A DNA stretch of 64,000 nt from Pirellulaceae bacterium (GTDB lineage Bacteria > Planctomycetota > Planctomycetia > Pirellulales > Pirellulaceae): the NCBI GenBank assembly GCA_026004795.1, contig BPJV01000003.1:496001-560000 (forward strand), given 5' to 3'. A program made the translations under genes and the position numbers. The notes beneath the pieces were generated by a model that did not search any database, was not told the origin of the DNA, and saw only the letters and a list, made by a program, of their open reading frames with translations. Positions 56,909-64,000 of this stretch are shown one piece after another; position 1 is the first letter of the stretch, and each line of letters starts with the position of its first letter.

Positions 56909-57862
56909 TCAGCTTTCCGCCATGTCGCGAGCGTGGTAGCTGGAGCGGACGAAGGGGCCGGAGGCGACTTTGGTAAACCCCATCGATCGAGCAAGTGCAC
57001 CGAGTTCGTCGAATTCCTCTGGCGGTACATATCGTTGCACCGGCAGATATTTAGGGCCGGGTTGCAGGTACTGTCCCAGCGTCAAGAACTCACAATCGAC
57101 GCGACGCAAGTCGGCCAGACAAGCCAGCAGCTCGTCACGCGTCTCCCCCAATCCCAGCATCAAACCGCTCTTGGTGCGAATCGCCGGATTGCGGCGCTTG
57201 ACGTGCGCCAGCAACTCGAGCGTCCACCCGTACTTGCTGCGCGGACCGCGCACGCGACGGTACAGTCGTGGCACGGTTTCCATGTTGTGATTGAACACCT
57301 CCGGTGCGGCGTCGATGACGCGGTCCAACCCTGCGGGATGAAGCACGAAATCGGGCGTGAGCACTTCGACACTCGCTCCTGTTCGTTTTCTCACGGCAAC
57401 GACGGTTTGATAAAAATGCTCACCACCACCGTCGGGCAAATCGTCTCGCGTGACCGAGGTAATCACCACATGCCGCAATCCCAGTCGCGCGGCCGCTTCC
57501 GCCACTCGTTCTGGCTCATCCGCTTCCAAGGCATCGGGGCGGCCGCGGGAAACAGCGCAAAAGCCGCACGGCCGCGTGCACACGTTGCCGAGAATCATGA
57601 AGGTGGCCGTCTTCTGCGAGTAGCACTCCATCCGGTTAGGACACTTGGCGTTGTCGCAAACCGTTTCCAGCCGCAGTTCCTCCAGCAACCCGGCAGTAAA
57701 ATGATTGAAGTTGCCTCGCGGCAAGTCGCGGCGCAGCCAGCCAGGCAAACGACGGGGCCGGCCCCCGCTTAGACCGTCGTCTCGCCCCTCACCTCTACGG
57801 CAACCGCTCGAAACGGCAGGGGAATGGGAACCGCGATCGACGACGGGAAGTTGAATGTTCAT
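56909..57862 (-). CDS. lipA: Lipoyl synthase
   Basis: Radical SAM enzyme that inserts two sulfurs into octanoyl groups bound to lipoyl domains. The 317-residue product carries the auxiliary cluster cysteines in CDNAKCPNRMEC (CX4CX5C, near residue 69), the radical SAM CTRPCGFC (CX3CX2C, near residue 97), and the C-terminal VRSSYHA containing the serine ligand. ATG 57862 follows AAGGTG. The first 40 residues are a less conserved basic extension. No lipB is adjacent; it is divergent from smpB. Confidence 0.96.
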   Translation of the reverse strand: MNIQLPVVDRGSHSPAVSSGCRRGEGRDDGLSGGRPRRLPGWLRRDLPRGNFNHFTAGLLEELRLETVCDNAKCPNRMECYSQKTATFMILGNVCTRPCGFCAVSRGRPDALEADEPERVAEAAARLGLRHVVITSVTRDDLPDGGGEHFYQTVVAVRKRTGASVEVLTPDFVLHPAGLDRVIDAAPEVFNHNMETVPRLYRRVRGPRSKYGWTLELLAHVKRRNPAIRTKSGLMLGLGETRDELLACLADLRRVDCEFLTLGQYLQPGPKYLPVQRYVPPEEFDELGALARSMGFTKVASGPFVRSSYHARDMAES

Positions 57863-57998
57863 GGCACCTTGGCAACGAAATAGGACAGCATGTTGTGAGA
57901 GATCGGAGGATCACTAGCATTGTAGATACTCGCCGGGGAGTGGCGAGCCGACTAGAACACGACTGGCCCAAAATTCCTTACACTGCCGGAGAGCGAGT

Positions 57999-58520
57999 TT
58001 GAGCAAGAAAGGCAAGAAAAAAGGTTCAACCAAGGTTGGAAACGGACCACAGAAACCTACCAGCGGCCGGCGCAGCGTCGTGGAGAACCGTAAGGTACGG
58101 CATCACTACGAGATCCTCGATCGCATCGAGTGCGGCATGATCTTGCGAGGAAGCGAGGTGAAAAGCCTGCGGACGGGGAAATGCCAACTCGACGAAGCCT
58201 ACGGCCGCATCAAGGAAGATAAGCTTTGGTTGGTTGGCTGTGACATCCCGGAGTACCCTCAGGCCTCGGTCTGGAACCACGAACCGAAACGCCCCCGTCA
58301 GTTGTTGGTGCACCGCCGTGAATTGACCCGTTTCTTGGGGAAAGCCAAGGAAAAGGGGCTGACCCTCATCCCCTTGCGGATCTACTTCAACGAGCGTGGT
58401 ATTGCCAAGTGCGAATTGGCCCTTTGCCGTGGCCTGAAGGTTTACGACAAACGAGAAAAAATGAGAAAAGCCGATGCCCGCCGCGAAATCGAACGGGTGA
58501 TGAAACGTAGCTATCGATAG
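57999..58520 (+). CDS. smpB: SsrA-binding protein SmpB
   Basis: tmRNA cofactor for rescue of stalled ribosomes. From TTG 57999, behind GGAGAG, the product is 173 residues with the SmpB landmarks NRKVRHHYEILDRIECGMIL, GSEVKSLRTGKCQLDEAYGRI and the C-terminal KGLKVYDKREKMRKADARREIERVMKR-type basic tail (seen in pieces: YDKREKMRKADARREIER). The lysine-rich N-terminal 25 residues exceed the family core. No tmRNA gene is visible nearby. The next gene starts 105 bp downstream. Confidence 0.96.
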   Translation: MSKKGKKKGSTKVGNGPQKPTSGRRSVVENRKVRHHYEILDRIECGMILRGSEVKSLRTGKCQLDEAYGRIKEDKLWLVGCDIPEYPQASVWNHEPKRPRQLLVHRRELTRFLGKAKEKGLTLIPLRIYFNERGIAKCELALCRGLKVYDKREKMRKADARREIERVMKRSYR

Positions 58521-58625
58521 CCCGGCATCGGCCATACCGGCCATTGCCCCGGCTGCCTATCACTTAAGGAAACCGCATCCTGCCGAGCGTTAGGCAATAG
58601 AAGCGAGCAAGAGAGAAGAACAAGC

Positions 58626-59321
58626 ATGCTTGAAGTTCACGGATTGCAGAAATCGTTTGTCCTACCGGATCGCACGCAAATTCCGGTGCTCGAGATCTCG
58701 GAGCTGGTGCTACCGGCGGGAGATCAAGCCGTGTTGATCGGCGAAAGCGGTTGCGGAAAGACAACCCTGCTGCATTGCTTATCCGGAATCATGACCGCCG
58801 ACGCCGGCTCGATAAAAATCGATGGGATCGAAATCACCCGCCTGAGCGAATCGGGGCGTGATCGCGTCCGGGCGAGCAAAATCGGCTATGTGTTCCAAAC
58901 GTTCAATCTGTTGGCGGGATTCACCGCCCTGGAAAATGTTCGTTTAGGCATGACCTTCAGCAGTGGTTCCAAGGACCGCCACCGCGCCGTGGAAATGCTG
59001 GAACGTGTAGGGCTCGGCGATCGCTTGCATCACAAGCCATCCGCCCTGTCGGTCGGTCAGCAGCAGCGAGTAGCCGTCGCCCGCGCGCTGGTCAACCGCC
59101 CCAAATTGTTGCTGGCCGATGAGCCGACCGCCAATGTCGACCCGGCCAATCAGCAAAAGATCATCGACTTGATCCGCGAATGTTGCGACGAGGATCGCAT
59201 TGCCCTACTGATGGTAACGCACTCGATGCAGGTAGCCGAACAGTTCGATCGGATCATCCGGTTGGAAGAGATCAATCATGCGGTGCGCGATGTGTTGGCG
59301 GCCCCAGCCGCCGACCATTAA
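58626..59321 (+). CDS. ABC transporter ATP-binding protein, LolD/MacB type
   Basis: A 231-residue ATPase with Walker A GESGCGKTTLL (near residue 40), the signature LSVGQQQRVAVARAL, Walker B LLLADEPTANVD, and the D-loop/H-loop TH after it (LMVTHSMQ). The family is that of LolD, MacB and FtsE, which work with permeases that have large periplasmic domains. It is followed 83 bp later by such a permease. Substrate (lipoprotein, peptide or other) is unclear. Confidence 0.93.
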   Translation: MLEVHGLQKSFVLPDRTQIPVLEISELVLPAGDQAVLIGESGCGKTTLLHCLSGIMTADAGSIKIDGIEITRLSESGRDRVRASKIGYVFQTFNLLAGFTALENVRLGMTFSSGSKDRHRAVEMLERVGLGDRLHHKPSALSVGQQQRVAVARALVNRPKLLLADEPTANVDPANQQKIIDLIRECCDEDRIALLMVTHSMQVAEQFDRIIRLEEINHAVRDVLAAPAADH

Positions 59322-59404
59322 CCGTCGGCAAGCACTGCTTTGTGCCACGGACGATACCGCCCGACGCATTTCGACTCGAGGAACTTCGTAAGCTAAGGAT
59401 CGAC

Positions 59405-60784
59405 ATGAATCTGTTACACATCGCGTTTCGGAACATGCAACAACGCGGGCTGGCATCCAGCCTGACGATGATCAGCATGGCGCTGGGCGTGGCGCTAGTC
59501 GTCATCGTGCTGAGCATCAGTTGGGTCATTACCGAATCGTTCGACCGCAACAGCAATGTCGGTTACAACCTCATCGTGGGGGCCAAAGGCGGTTCGCTGC
59601 AATTGGCGCTGAACACTGTGTTTTATCTGAGCCAGCCAATCGAAGTGATTCCCTACGAAGAGTATCTCGAATTCCTCCCCGGTCCTGACGGAAGGCCCAA
59701 CGAGATCAAAAAGATCGGTGGTTGGATTGCCGAGCCGGAGCGCAAGGGGATCTTCAGTGCTTACACGACCGGAGGATTCGCCATCCCCGTCTGCCTGGGC
59801 GATTACGTAGGGCGATTTCGCGTCGTCGCCACTAAGCCGGAGTTCTTCGAGAAGTTGCGATACGGTCAAGCCGCCGACCAGGAATACACGTTCGCCGCCG
59901 GACGCAATTTCCAAGAATACTCGGAGGAACACGGGTACTTCGAAGCGGTCGTGGGGGCCAACGTGGCCAGGGAACTCGGCTTACGTATTGGTGATACCAT
60001 CAAGACGACCCATGGAGACCCCGAGGGCGAAGGCCACGGACAACCGTTCACCGTAGTAGGTATCCTCCATCCCACGGGGACTCCCAACGATCGCGCCGCT
60101 TTTGTAAACCTCGAAGGTTTCTATCTCATCGATGGGCACGCGCGCGCGTTTGAAGATGAGGCGCATCCGGAATCGGAAAAGGTCTATGTCGAGCCGCAGT
60201 TGCCTCCCGGCCAGCCACCTCGACTTCCGCTGGAAAAACGCGATCTGACGGCCGTGTTGGTCCGCGCTGGACAACCGATGTTCGCGGTCCATATGGAACG
60301 CCCCATCAACAAACGGTTGCGCACCCAAGCTGTCAGCCCCGTGAAAGAGGTGACCAACATGCTCAACATGTTCGTCACCCCAGTGCGCAACGCCCTGTTG
60401 GCAGTGACGATCGTCGTCTGCGTGGTAAGCGGCGTAAGCATCTTGGTTAGCATTTACAATTCCATGAACGAACGTCGACGCGACATCGCGATCATGCGTG
60501 CTTTGGGAGCGCGACGCGATGTGGTGCTGATGATCGTCCTGTTGGAATCGTTATTGATTGCGGTAGGAGGTGGTTTGCTGGGATGGCTCGGCGGGCATGC
60601 GCTGGCCGCCCTCAGCAGCCCTGTGGTGGAAGCGCGTACCGGCATCCGCATCAGTTTCTTCAATTCGATCACCTGGGTAGAACTATCCTTGGTGCCGGGT
60701 ATCGTGGTGCTGGCCACTCTGGCGGGAATCGTCCCCGCTCTAGCAGCTTATCGCACCGATGTTTCCAAGCATTTGTCGAATTAA
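59405..60784 (+). CDS. ABC transporter permease, MacB/FtsX type
   Basis: A 459-residue permease from ATG 59405, behind AAGGATCG. It has an N-terminal transmembrane helix (SLTMISMALGVALVVIVLSI), a long extracytoplasmic domain (about residues 45-320) and three C-terminal helices (LLAVTIVVCVVSGVSILVSI, IVLLESLLIAVGGGLLGWLGG and SLVPGIVVLATLAGIVPALAA), the MacB_PCD/FtsX architecture. The Glu-Arg-Arg-Arg-Asp-Ile-Ala element (NERRRDIAIMRALGA) is typical. It forms an exporter with the upstream ATPase. The comEC-like gene starts 26 bp later and may be cotranscribed. Confidence 0.92.
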   Translation: MNLLHIAFRNMQQRGLASSLTMISMALGVALVVIVLSISWVITESFDRNSNVGYNLIVGAKGGSLQLALNTVFYLSQPIEVIPYEEYLEFLPGPDGRPNEIKKIGGWIAEPERKGIFSAYTTGGFAIPVCLGDYVGRFRVVATKPEFFEKLRYGQAADQEYTFAAGRNFQEYSEEHGYFEAVVGANVARELGLRIGDTIKTTHGDPEGEGHGQPFTVVGILHPTGTPNDRAAFVNLEGFYLIDGHARAFEDEAHPESEKVYVEPQLPPGQPPRLPLEKRDLTAVLVRAGQPMFAVHMERPINKRLRTQAVSPVKEVTNMLNMFVTPVRNALLAVTIVVCVVSGVSILVSIYNSMNERRRDIAIMRALGARRDVVLMIVLLESLLIAVGGGLLGWLGGHALAALSSPVVEARTGIRISFFNSITWVELSLVPGIVVLATLAGIVPALAAYRTDVSKHLSN

Positions 60785-60810
60785 TTGCGTCCTGGCCGCA
60801 GAGAGTTCGC

Positions 60811-63453
60811 GTGGCTGCCCCCCAGTCCTTTGATACGCCTGTTGCATCCCACGACCACCCCCAATGGACTCCACGGGTGGCATGGGGAAGAGCCATGCTC
60901 CAGGGCTGGCAATCAACGTGCTCCGCGACTGTTCGCCGTTACCCCATGCTGTGGGCGGCGGCCCTGGTCATCCTCGGTGGGCAAATCCCCTGGTACCAGA
61001 ATTGGGATTCCTCACTGTTTCAAGCGACTGCGTTCACCGCCGCTGTGGTCCTGGTCTTGCTGACAGTGATGGGGACGCGGCGATATCAGCCCTGGTGCCT
61101 GCTATCGGCAGGTGCGGCCCTGTTCCTGTTCGGCGCTTGGTATGCCAGCATCACCCTGCCACCAGACAGCGACGATCTGATGGGATGGGCCAACCGTGAA
61201 CCTACTCCTGTCTTGATAAAGGGAGTGATCGCCAGCGCGGGCAGTTGGCGCCCCACGGCCACCTACCGCGCCGACGAACCGCATGATCATCGCTGGAGAA
61301 CCGAGTGGAAACTACGCTGTACCGCCATGCAAGACCAGGGCCGCTGGGTACCAATTTCCGCTCAGGTACTGCTTAACGCCCGCGGACGCATTACCGATAT
61401 CTTGCCAGGTGATCAGGTCGAGGTCCGGGGAGATCTGTCGCGCATTCTGCCTCCCACCAATCCCGGTGGCTTCGACTATGCCACCTACCTGCGCGGCCAA
61501 GGAATTTTCACTACATTGCGCGCGGAAAGTAGAGACCAGGTACATCCCTGCGGCCGCGACGCTGGATGGTGGTACGCCCGCGTCCGAGCCCAGATAGTCC
61601 GTGCGGTTGACCGCACTCTGTGGGATCATGTAGGCCCAACCCACGGCGCGTTAGCCACCGCTTTGGTGATCGGACAACGCCAGCAAGTGGACTGGGAATC
61701 GCAACAGGCGTTGATGGCAACCGGAACCCTCCACCTGCTGGCCATCAGCGGTCTGCATGTGGAGATCGTCGCCTGGTCCCTGCTGCTCTTGTGCGCCCTT
61801 TTCCACGTCGATGGATCAGCGCGACTCATGGGCATCGCCGCCCTCTGTATCTTCTACGCCTTGTTGGCCGATGCGAAACCTCCCGTGGTGCGCGCCGTGG
61901 TTCTCGTGTTGGCCTTCGAGTACAGCCGCTGGTGGGGACGCCCCACGCGACTGACCAACCTGTTGGCTTTAGCAGCCCTCATCCTGTTTCTGATACGGGT
62001 CAACCACTTCGAGGATGCCGGCGTACAACTATCATTCCTGGCGGTAGCGGCGATCGGAGCGCTGGTGACGACGCGCGCCGACGCTCCCGCTTGGCTATGG
62101 CGACTGCCGGTGCCGAGCGAGCCAACACCCGATCGGTCCTTGCGACGCAGCCTCTGGCGAGGCGCACGTCGCTGGATGACCAGCATGCTGAGGCTGAGCT
62201 TTTGGGTGTGGCTGGCCACCTGCCCTTTGGTATGGACGCATTTTCATGTAATTGCCCCTGTAGGGGTGCTGCTGAACATCCTCCTTGCCATCCCCTTGGC
62301 CTTGGCCTTGTTAAGCGGACTGTTGACGGCAGCGGTTGGCTGGATCGGTCCGCTGGCGGCAGCGACCGGCATCTGTTGCCACTTCGCGTTGGAAGCAATC
62401 ACCTACTTGGTCGCCTGGGGATCCTCTTTGCCAGGAGGTCACTTCTGGTTGCCCAGCCCGCCTGTCGGGTGGACGGTCGCATTTTACGGCTATCTCGTGC
62501 TGCACCTCCTCTGGCTGCGCAACCGCTATCGCATGCTGTTGAGCACACTCTTGTTATCCTGGATCGCCATCGGGATGGGATGGACACTTTGGAAGCCTCA
62601 CCGCGTGGCGCCGGCACTCGATACCTGGGGCGATGCCGAACAACCGCGTTTGGCTGCCACCTTTCTGGATGTAGGACACGGGCTGTCGGTGATCATCGAA
62701 CACCCCCATGGCGAGGTGTGGTTGTATGACGCCGGTCGACTCGGCCCATCGCAGCAGCACTTCCGTACGATTGCTGACGCTTTGTGGGCATTGGGAATCA
62801 CACGGATCGATCGCCTGATCCTATCCCACGCCGATTCCGATCACTACAACGCAGTACCGGGATTGATTCCACGCTTTCGCATCGGCGAAGCCGTCAGTAC
62901 GCCTCAGTTTTGGAACAGTAACGAAGGAGAAGCACAGAAGTTGAAACAACTTCTCCGGCAATCGACTATCCCTGTGGTAAGCTGGTCGACGGATACGACC
63001 GCCTCGCTCTCATCTGGTGCTACCCAATGGGCGGTTCTCCATCCCCCTGCCGAGTGGCAGGGCGAGAGCGACAATGCGGCCAGCCTCACGCTGTTGATCG
63101 AACATGCCGATCGAAGGCTCCTGTTACCCGGCGATCTCGAAGGTCGTGGCCTGCTCGACCTCGCTCAACTACCGCCGCGGCCCTGCGATATCCTACTCGT
63201 TCCTCACCATGGAAGTTTGAACACCGATCCTCGTCCCTTGATCCAGTGGTGCCGCCCGGAATGGATGATCATCAGTGGTGGGATTCGCGCTGGTCGTCCC
63301 GAAGTAATCGAACACTACCACGGTGCCCGATCCGGGTTGGCCATAACCTTTCTTCACGGAGCCGTCCGCTGCGAAATCGATCATGTGGGAAACCTTTACG
63401 TCGCCCACTGGGTCGATGACGGCTGGATCGATCTCAGTCCCCCAACTCCCTAA
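60811..63453 (+). CDS. comEC: ComEC/Rec2 family DNA-uptake channel
   Basis: An 880-residue polytopic protein. The N-terminal third has two hydrophobic segments and an OB-like soluble region (DUF4131). The competence domain, with helices around LATALVIGQRQQVDWESQQAL and LLAISGLHVEIVAWSLLLL, forms the DNA channel. The C-terminal metallo-beta-lactamase domain has TFLDVGHGLSVIIE, ILSHADSDHYNAVPGL and LLVPHHGSLN, consistent with a nuclease that degrades one strand. I chose GTG 60811. It is downstream of the ABC exporter. The stop overlaps that of the convergent sigma gene by 4 bp. No other competence gene is here. Confidence 0.9.
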   Translation: MAAPQSFDTPVASHDHPQWTPRVAWGRAMLQGWQSTCSATVRRYPMLWAAALVILGGQIPWYQNWDSSLFQATAFTAAVVLVLLTVMGTRRYQPWCLLSAGAALFLFGAWYASITLPPDSDDLMGWANREPTPVLIKGVIASAGSWRPTATYRADEPHDHRWRTEWKLRCTAMQDQGRWVPISAQVLLNARGRITDILPGDQVEVRGDLSRILPPTNPGGFDYATYLRGQGIFTTLRAESRDQVHPCGRDAGWWYARVRAQIVRAVDRTLWDHVGPTHGALATALVIGQRQQVDWESQQALMATGTLHLLAISGLHVEIVAWSLLLLCALFHVDGSARLMGIAALCIFYALLADAKPPVVRAVVLVLAFEYSRWWGRPTRLTNLLALAALILFLIRVNHFEDAGVQLSFLAVAAIGALVTTRADAPAWLWRLPVPSEPTPDRSLRRSLWRGARRWMTSMLRLSFWVWLATCPLVWTHFHVIAPVGVLLNILLAIPLALALLSGLLTAAVGWIGPLAAATGICCHFALEAITYLVAWGSSLPGGHFWLPSPPVGWTVAFYGYLVLHLLWLRNRYRMLLSTLLLSWIAIGMGWTLWKPHRVAPALDTWGDAEQPRLAATFLDVGHGLSVIIEHPHGEVWLYDAGRLGPSQQHFRTIADALWALGITRIDRLILSHADSDHYNAVPGLIPRFRIGEAVSTPQFWNSNEGEAQKLKQLLRQSTIPVVSWSTDTTASLSSGATQWAVLHPPAEWQGESDNAASLTLLIEHADRRLLLPGDLEGRGLLDLAQLPPRPCDILLVPHHGSLNTDPRPLIQWCRPEWMIISGGIRAGRPEVIEHYHGARSGLAITFLHGAVRCEIDHVGNLYVAHWVDDGWIDLSPPTP

Positions 63454-64000
63454 GCCCCCTCGGACAGCAATTGTTCGAGCTGCAACTTGAGCTGTTCTCG
63501 GGCCCGGGATAGTCGACTACGGACCGTGCCGATATTGAGCGAGAGAATTTGCGCAATCTCTTCATAGGAAAGCTCCTCCATCTCCCTCAACACGAGAATC
63601 TCACGATGCTCCGGCGTCAACCGCTCCAGAGCATACCGCACCATGGCCACTCGCTCGTCGCGCAGCAGCGGTTCTTCAGGCGATTCGCCATCATCATGAG
63701 GATCGCTTCCGGTCAATTCGCGGTTTCGATCGATGGAAATTTCCGCCCGGTAGCGGCGACGCTTGCTCAGCGCATTGTTAAACGCGATTCGATACAACCA
63801 GGTATAGAACTGGCTATTCCCCCGAAACGTATGCAGCTTTACATACGCTTGGACAAACGTTTCTTGCACGACATCCTCGGCTTCTTCATGATGGTTCACC
63901 ACGTGCAGCATGGCGGCGAACAAACGGCTATGAAAACGTTCGACCAACTGGCCATAGGAAGCCGTATCGCCGTTGAGCGCCTCGTCGATTAGCTCAGTCT
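63450..64000 (-). CDS. ECF RNA polymerase sigma factor, partial
   Basis: An extracytoplasmic-function sigma factor. The reading frame runs open past 63947 to the window edge and upstream residues there (TELIDEALNGDTASYGQLVERF) match region 2.1, so the gene begins just outside. Region 2 is EDVVQETFVQAYVKLHTF and TWLYRIAFNNALSKRRR; region 4.2 is LTPEHREILVLREMEELSYEEIAQ followed by NIGTVRSRLSRAREQLK. At least 183 residues are present. The promoter class and anti-sigma factor cannot be read from this window. It ends within the last bases of comEC. Confidence 0.9.
   Translation of the reverse strand, partial: TELIDEALNGDTASYGQLVERFHSRLFAAMLHVVNHHEEAEDVVQETFVQAYVKLHTFRGNSQFYTWLYRIAFNNALSKRRRYRAEISIDRNRELTGSDPHDDGESPEEPLLRDERVAMVRYALERLTPEHREILVLREMEELSYEEIAQILSLNIGTVRSRLSRAREQLKLQLEQLLSEGA

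Noticed and set aside
1-64000. CRISPR arrays, tRNA, rRNA, insertion sequences
   Set aside because: I saw no regularly spaced repeats, no tRNA cloverleaf sequence, and no transposase.

Overview
The window looks like the chromosome of a planctomycete, probably of the Pirellulaceae type. The evidence is a DUF1559 prepilin-like protein with an H-X9-DG C-terminal motif, a giant secreted protein with an N-terminal LEQRLPLTA-type motif and two C-terminal dockerin repeats, a CRTAC/FG-GAP protein, an Lpg1974-like outer-membrane protein, and a coexisting flagellar system. Base composition is moderately GC-rich throughout. I see no rRNA, tRNA, insertion sequence, phage gene or CRISPR array.

Layout. 0.2-8.2 kb: an MFS transporter, then a minus-strand isoprenoid/cofactor group (xseB-ispA-dxs-nadK, followed by a DUF6263-like protein), with a divergent coiled-coil protein. 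8.6-18.2 kb: UbiB-family kinase, queC, aconitase (interrupted by a frameshift) and a large FG-GAP/ASPIC protein (also frameshifted near its N-terminus). 18.3-25.3 kb: a compact minus-strand flagellar operon flbD-motA-motB-fliL-fliN-fliO-fliP-fliQ-fliR-flhB. 25.8-31.7 kb: a HEAT-repeat/alpha-beta-hydrolase fusion, a GT4 glycosyltransferase and wrbA. 32.1-36.6 kb: an orphan flgM, a TadE/TadG/TadE trio and a lipoprotein. 37.2-42.4 kb: two adjacent plus-strand transcription units, each preceded by a sigma70-like promoter with a Fur-box-like palindrome just downstream of the -10; they encode a CxxC mini-protein, a TPR protein, a protein of unknown function and a one-helix peptide, then a DUF1559 protein, a small lipoprotein and a PepSY membrane protein. 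43.2-48.6 kb: a membrane-anchored unknown, an App1-like phosphatase, a secreted esterase and an outer-membrane protein. 48.7-56.5 kb: one giant metzincin/RTX/dockerin gene in two frames. 56.9-64 kb: lipA, smpB, a LolCDE/MacB-type ABC exporter, comEC and an ECF sigma factor cut by the right edge.

Two points stand out. First, the twin Fur-like promoters suggest a small iron-responsive locus whose gene content (CxxC mini-protein, TPR, prepilin-like DUF1559, lipoprotein, PepSY membrane protein) is not a standard siderophore or Feo system; this is the best candidate here for an undescribed system. Second, five genes (acnA, the FG-GAP gene, the second tadE, the lipoprotein gene and the giant surface protein) are each split by a frameshift that is repaired by removing exactly one base from a short homopolymer. 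The one-sided pattern points to sequencing insertions rather than five independent pseudogenes, and anyone using predicted proteins from this window should join those halves.
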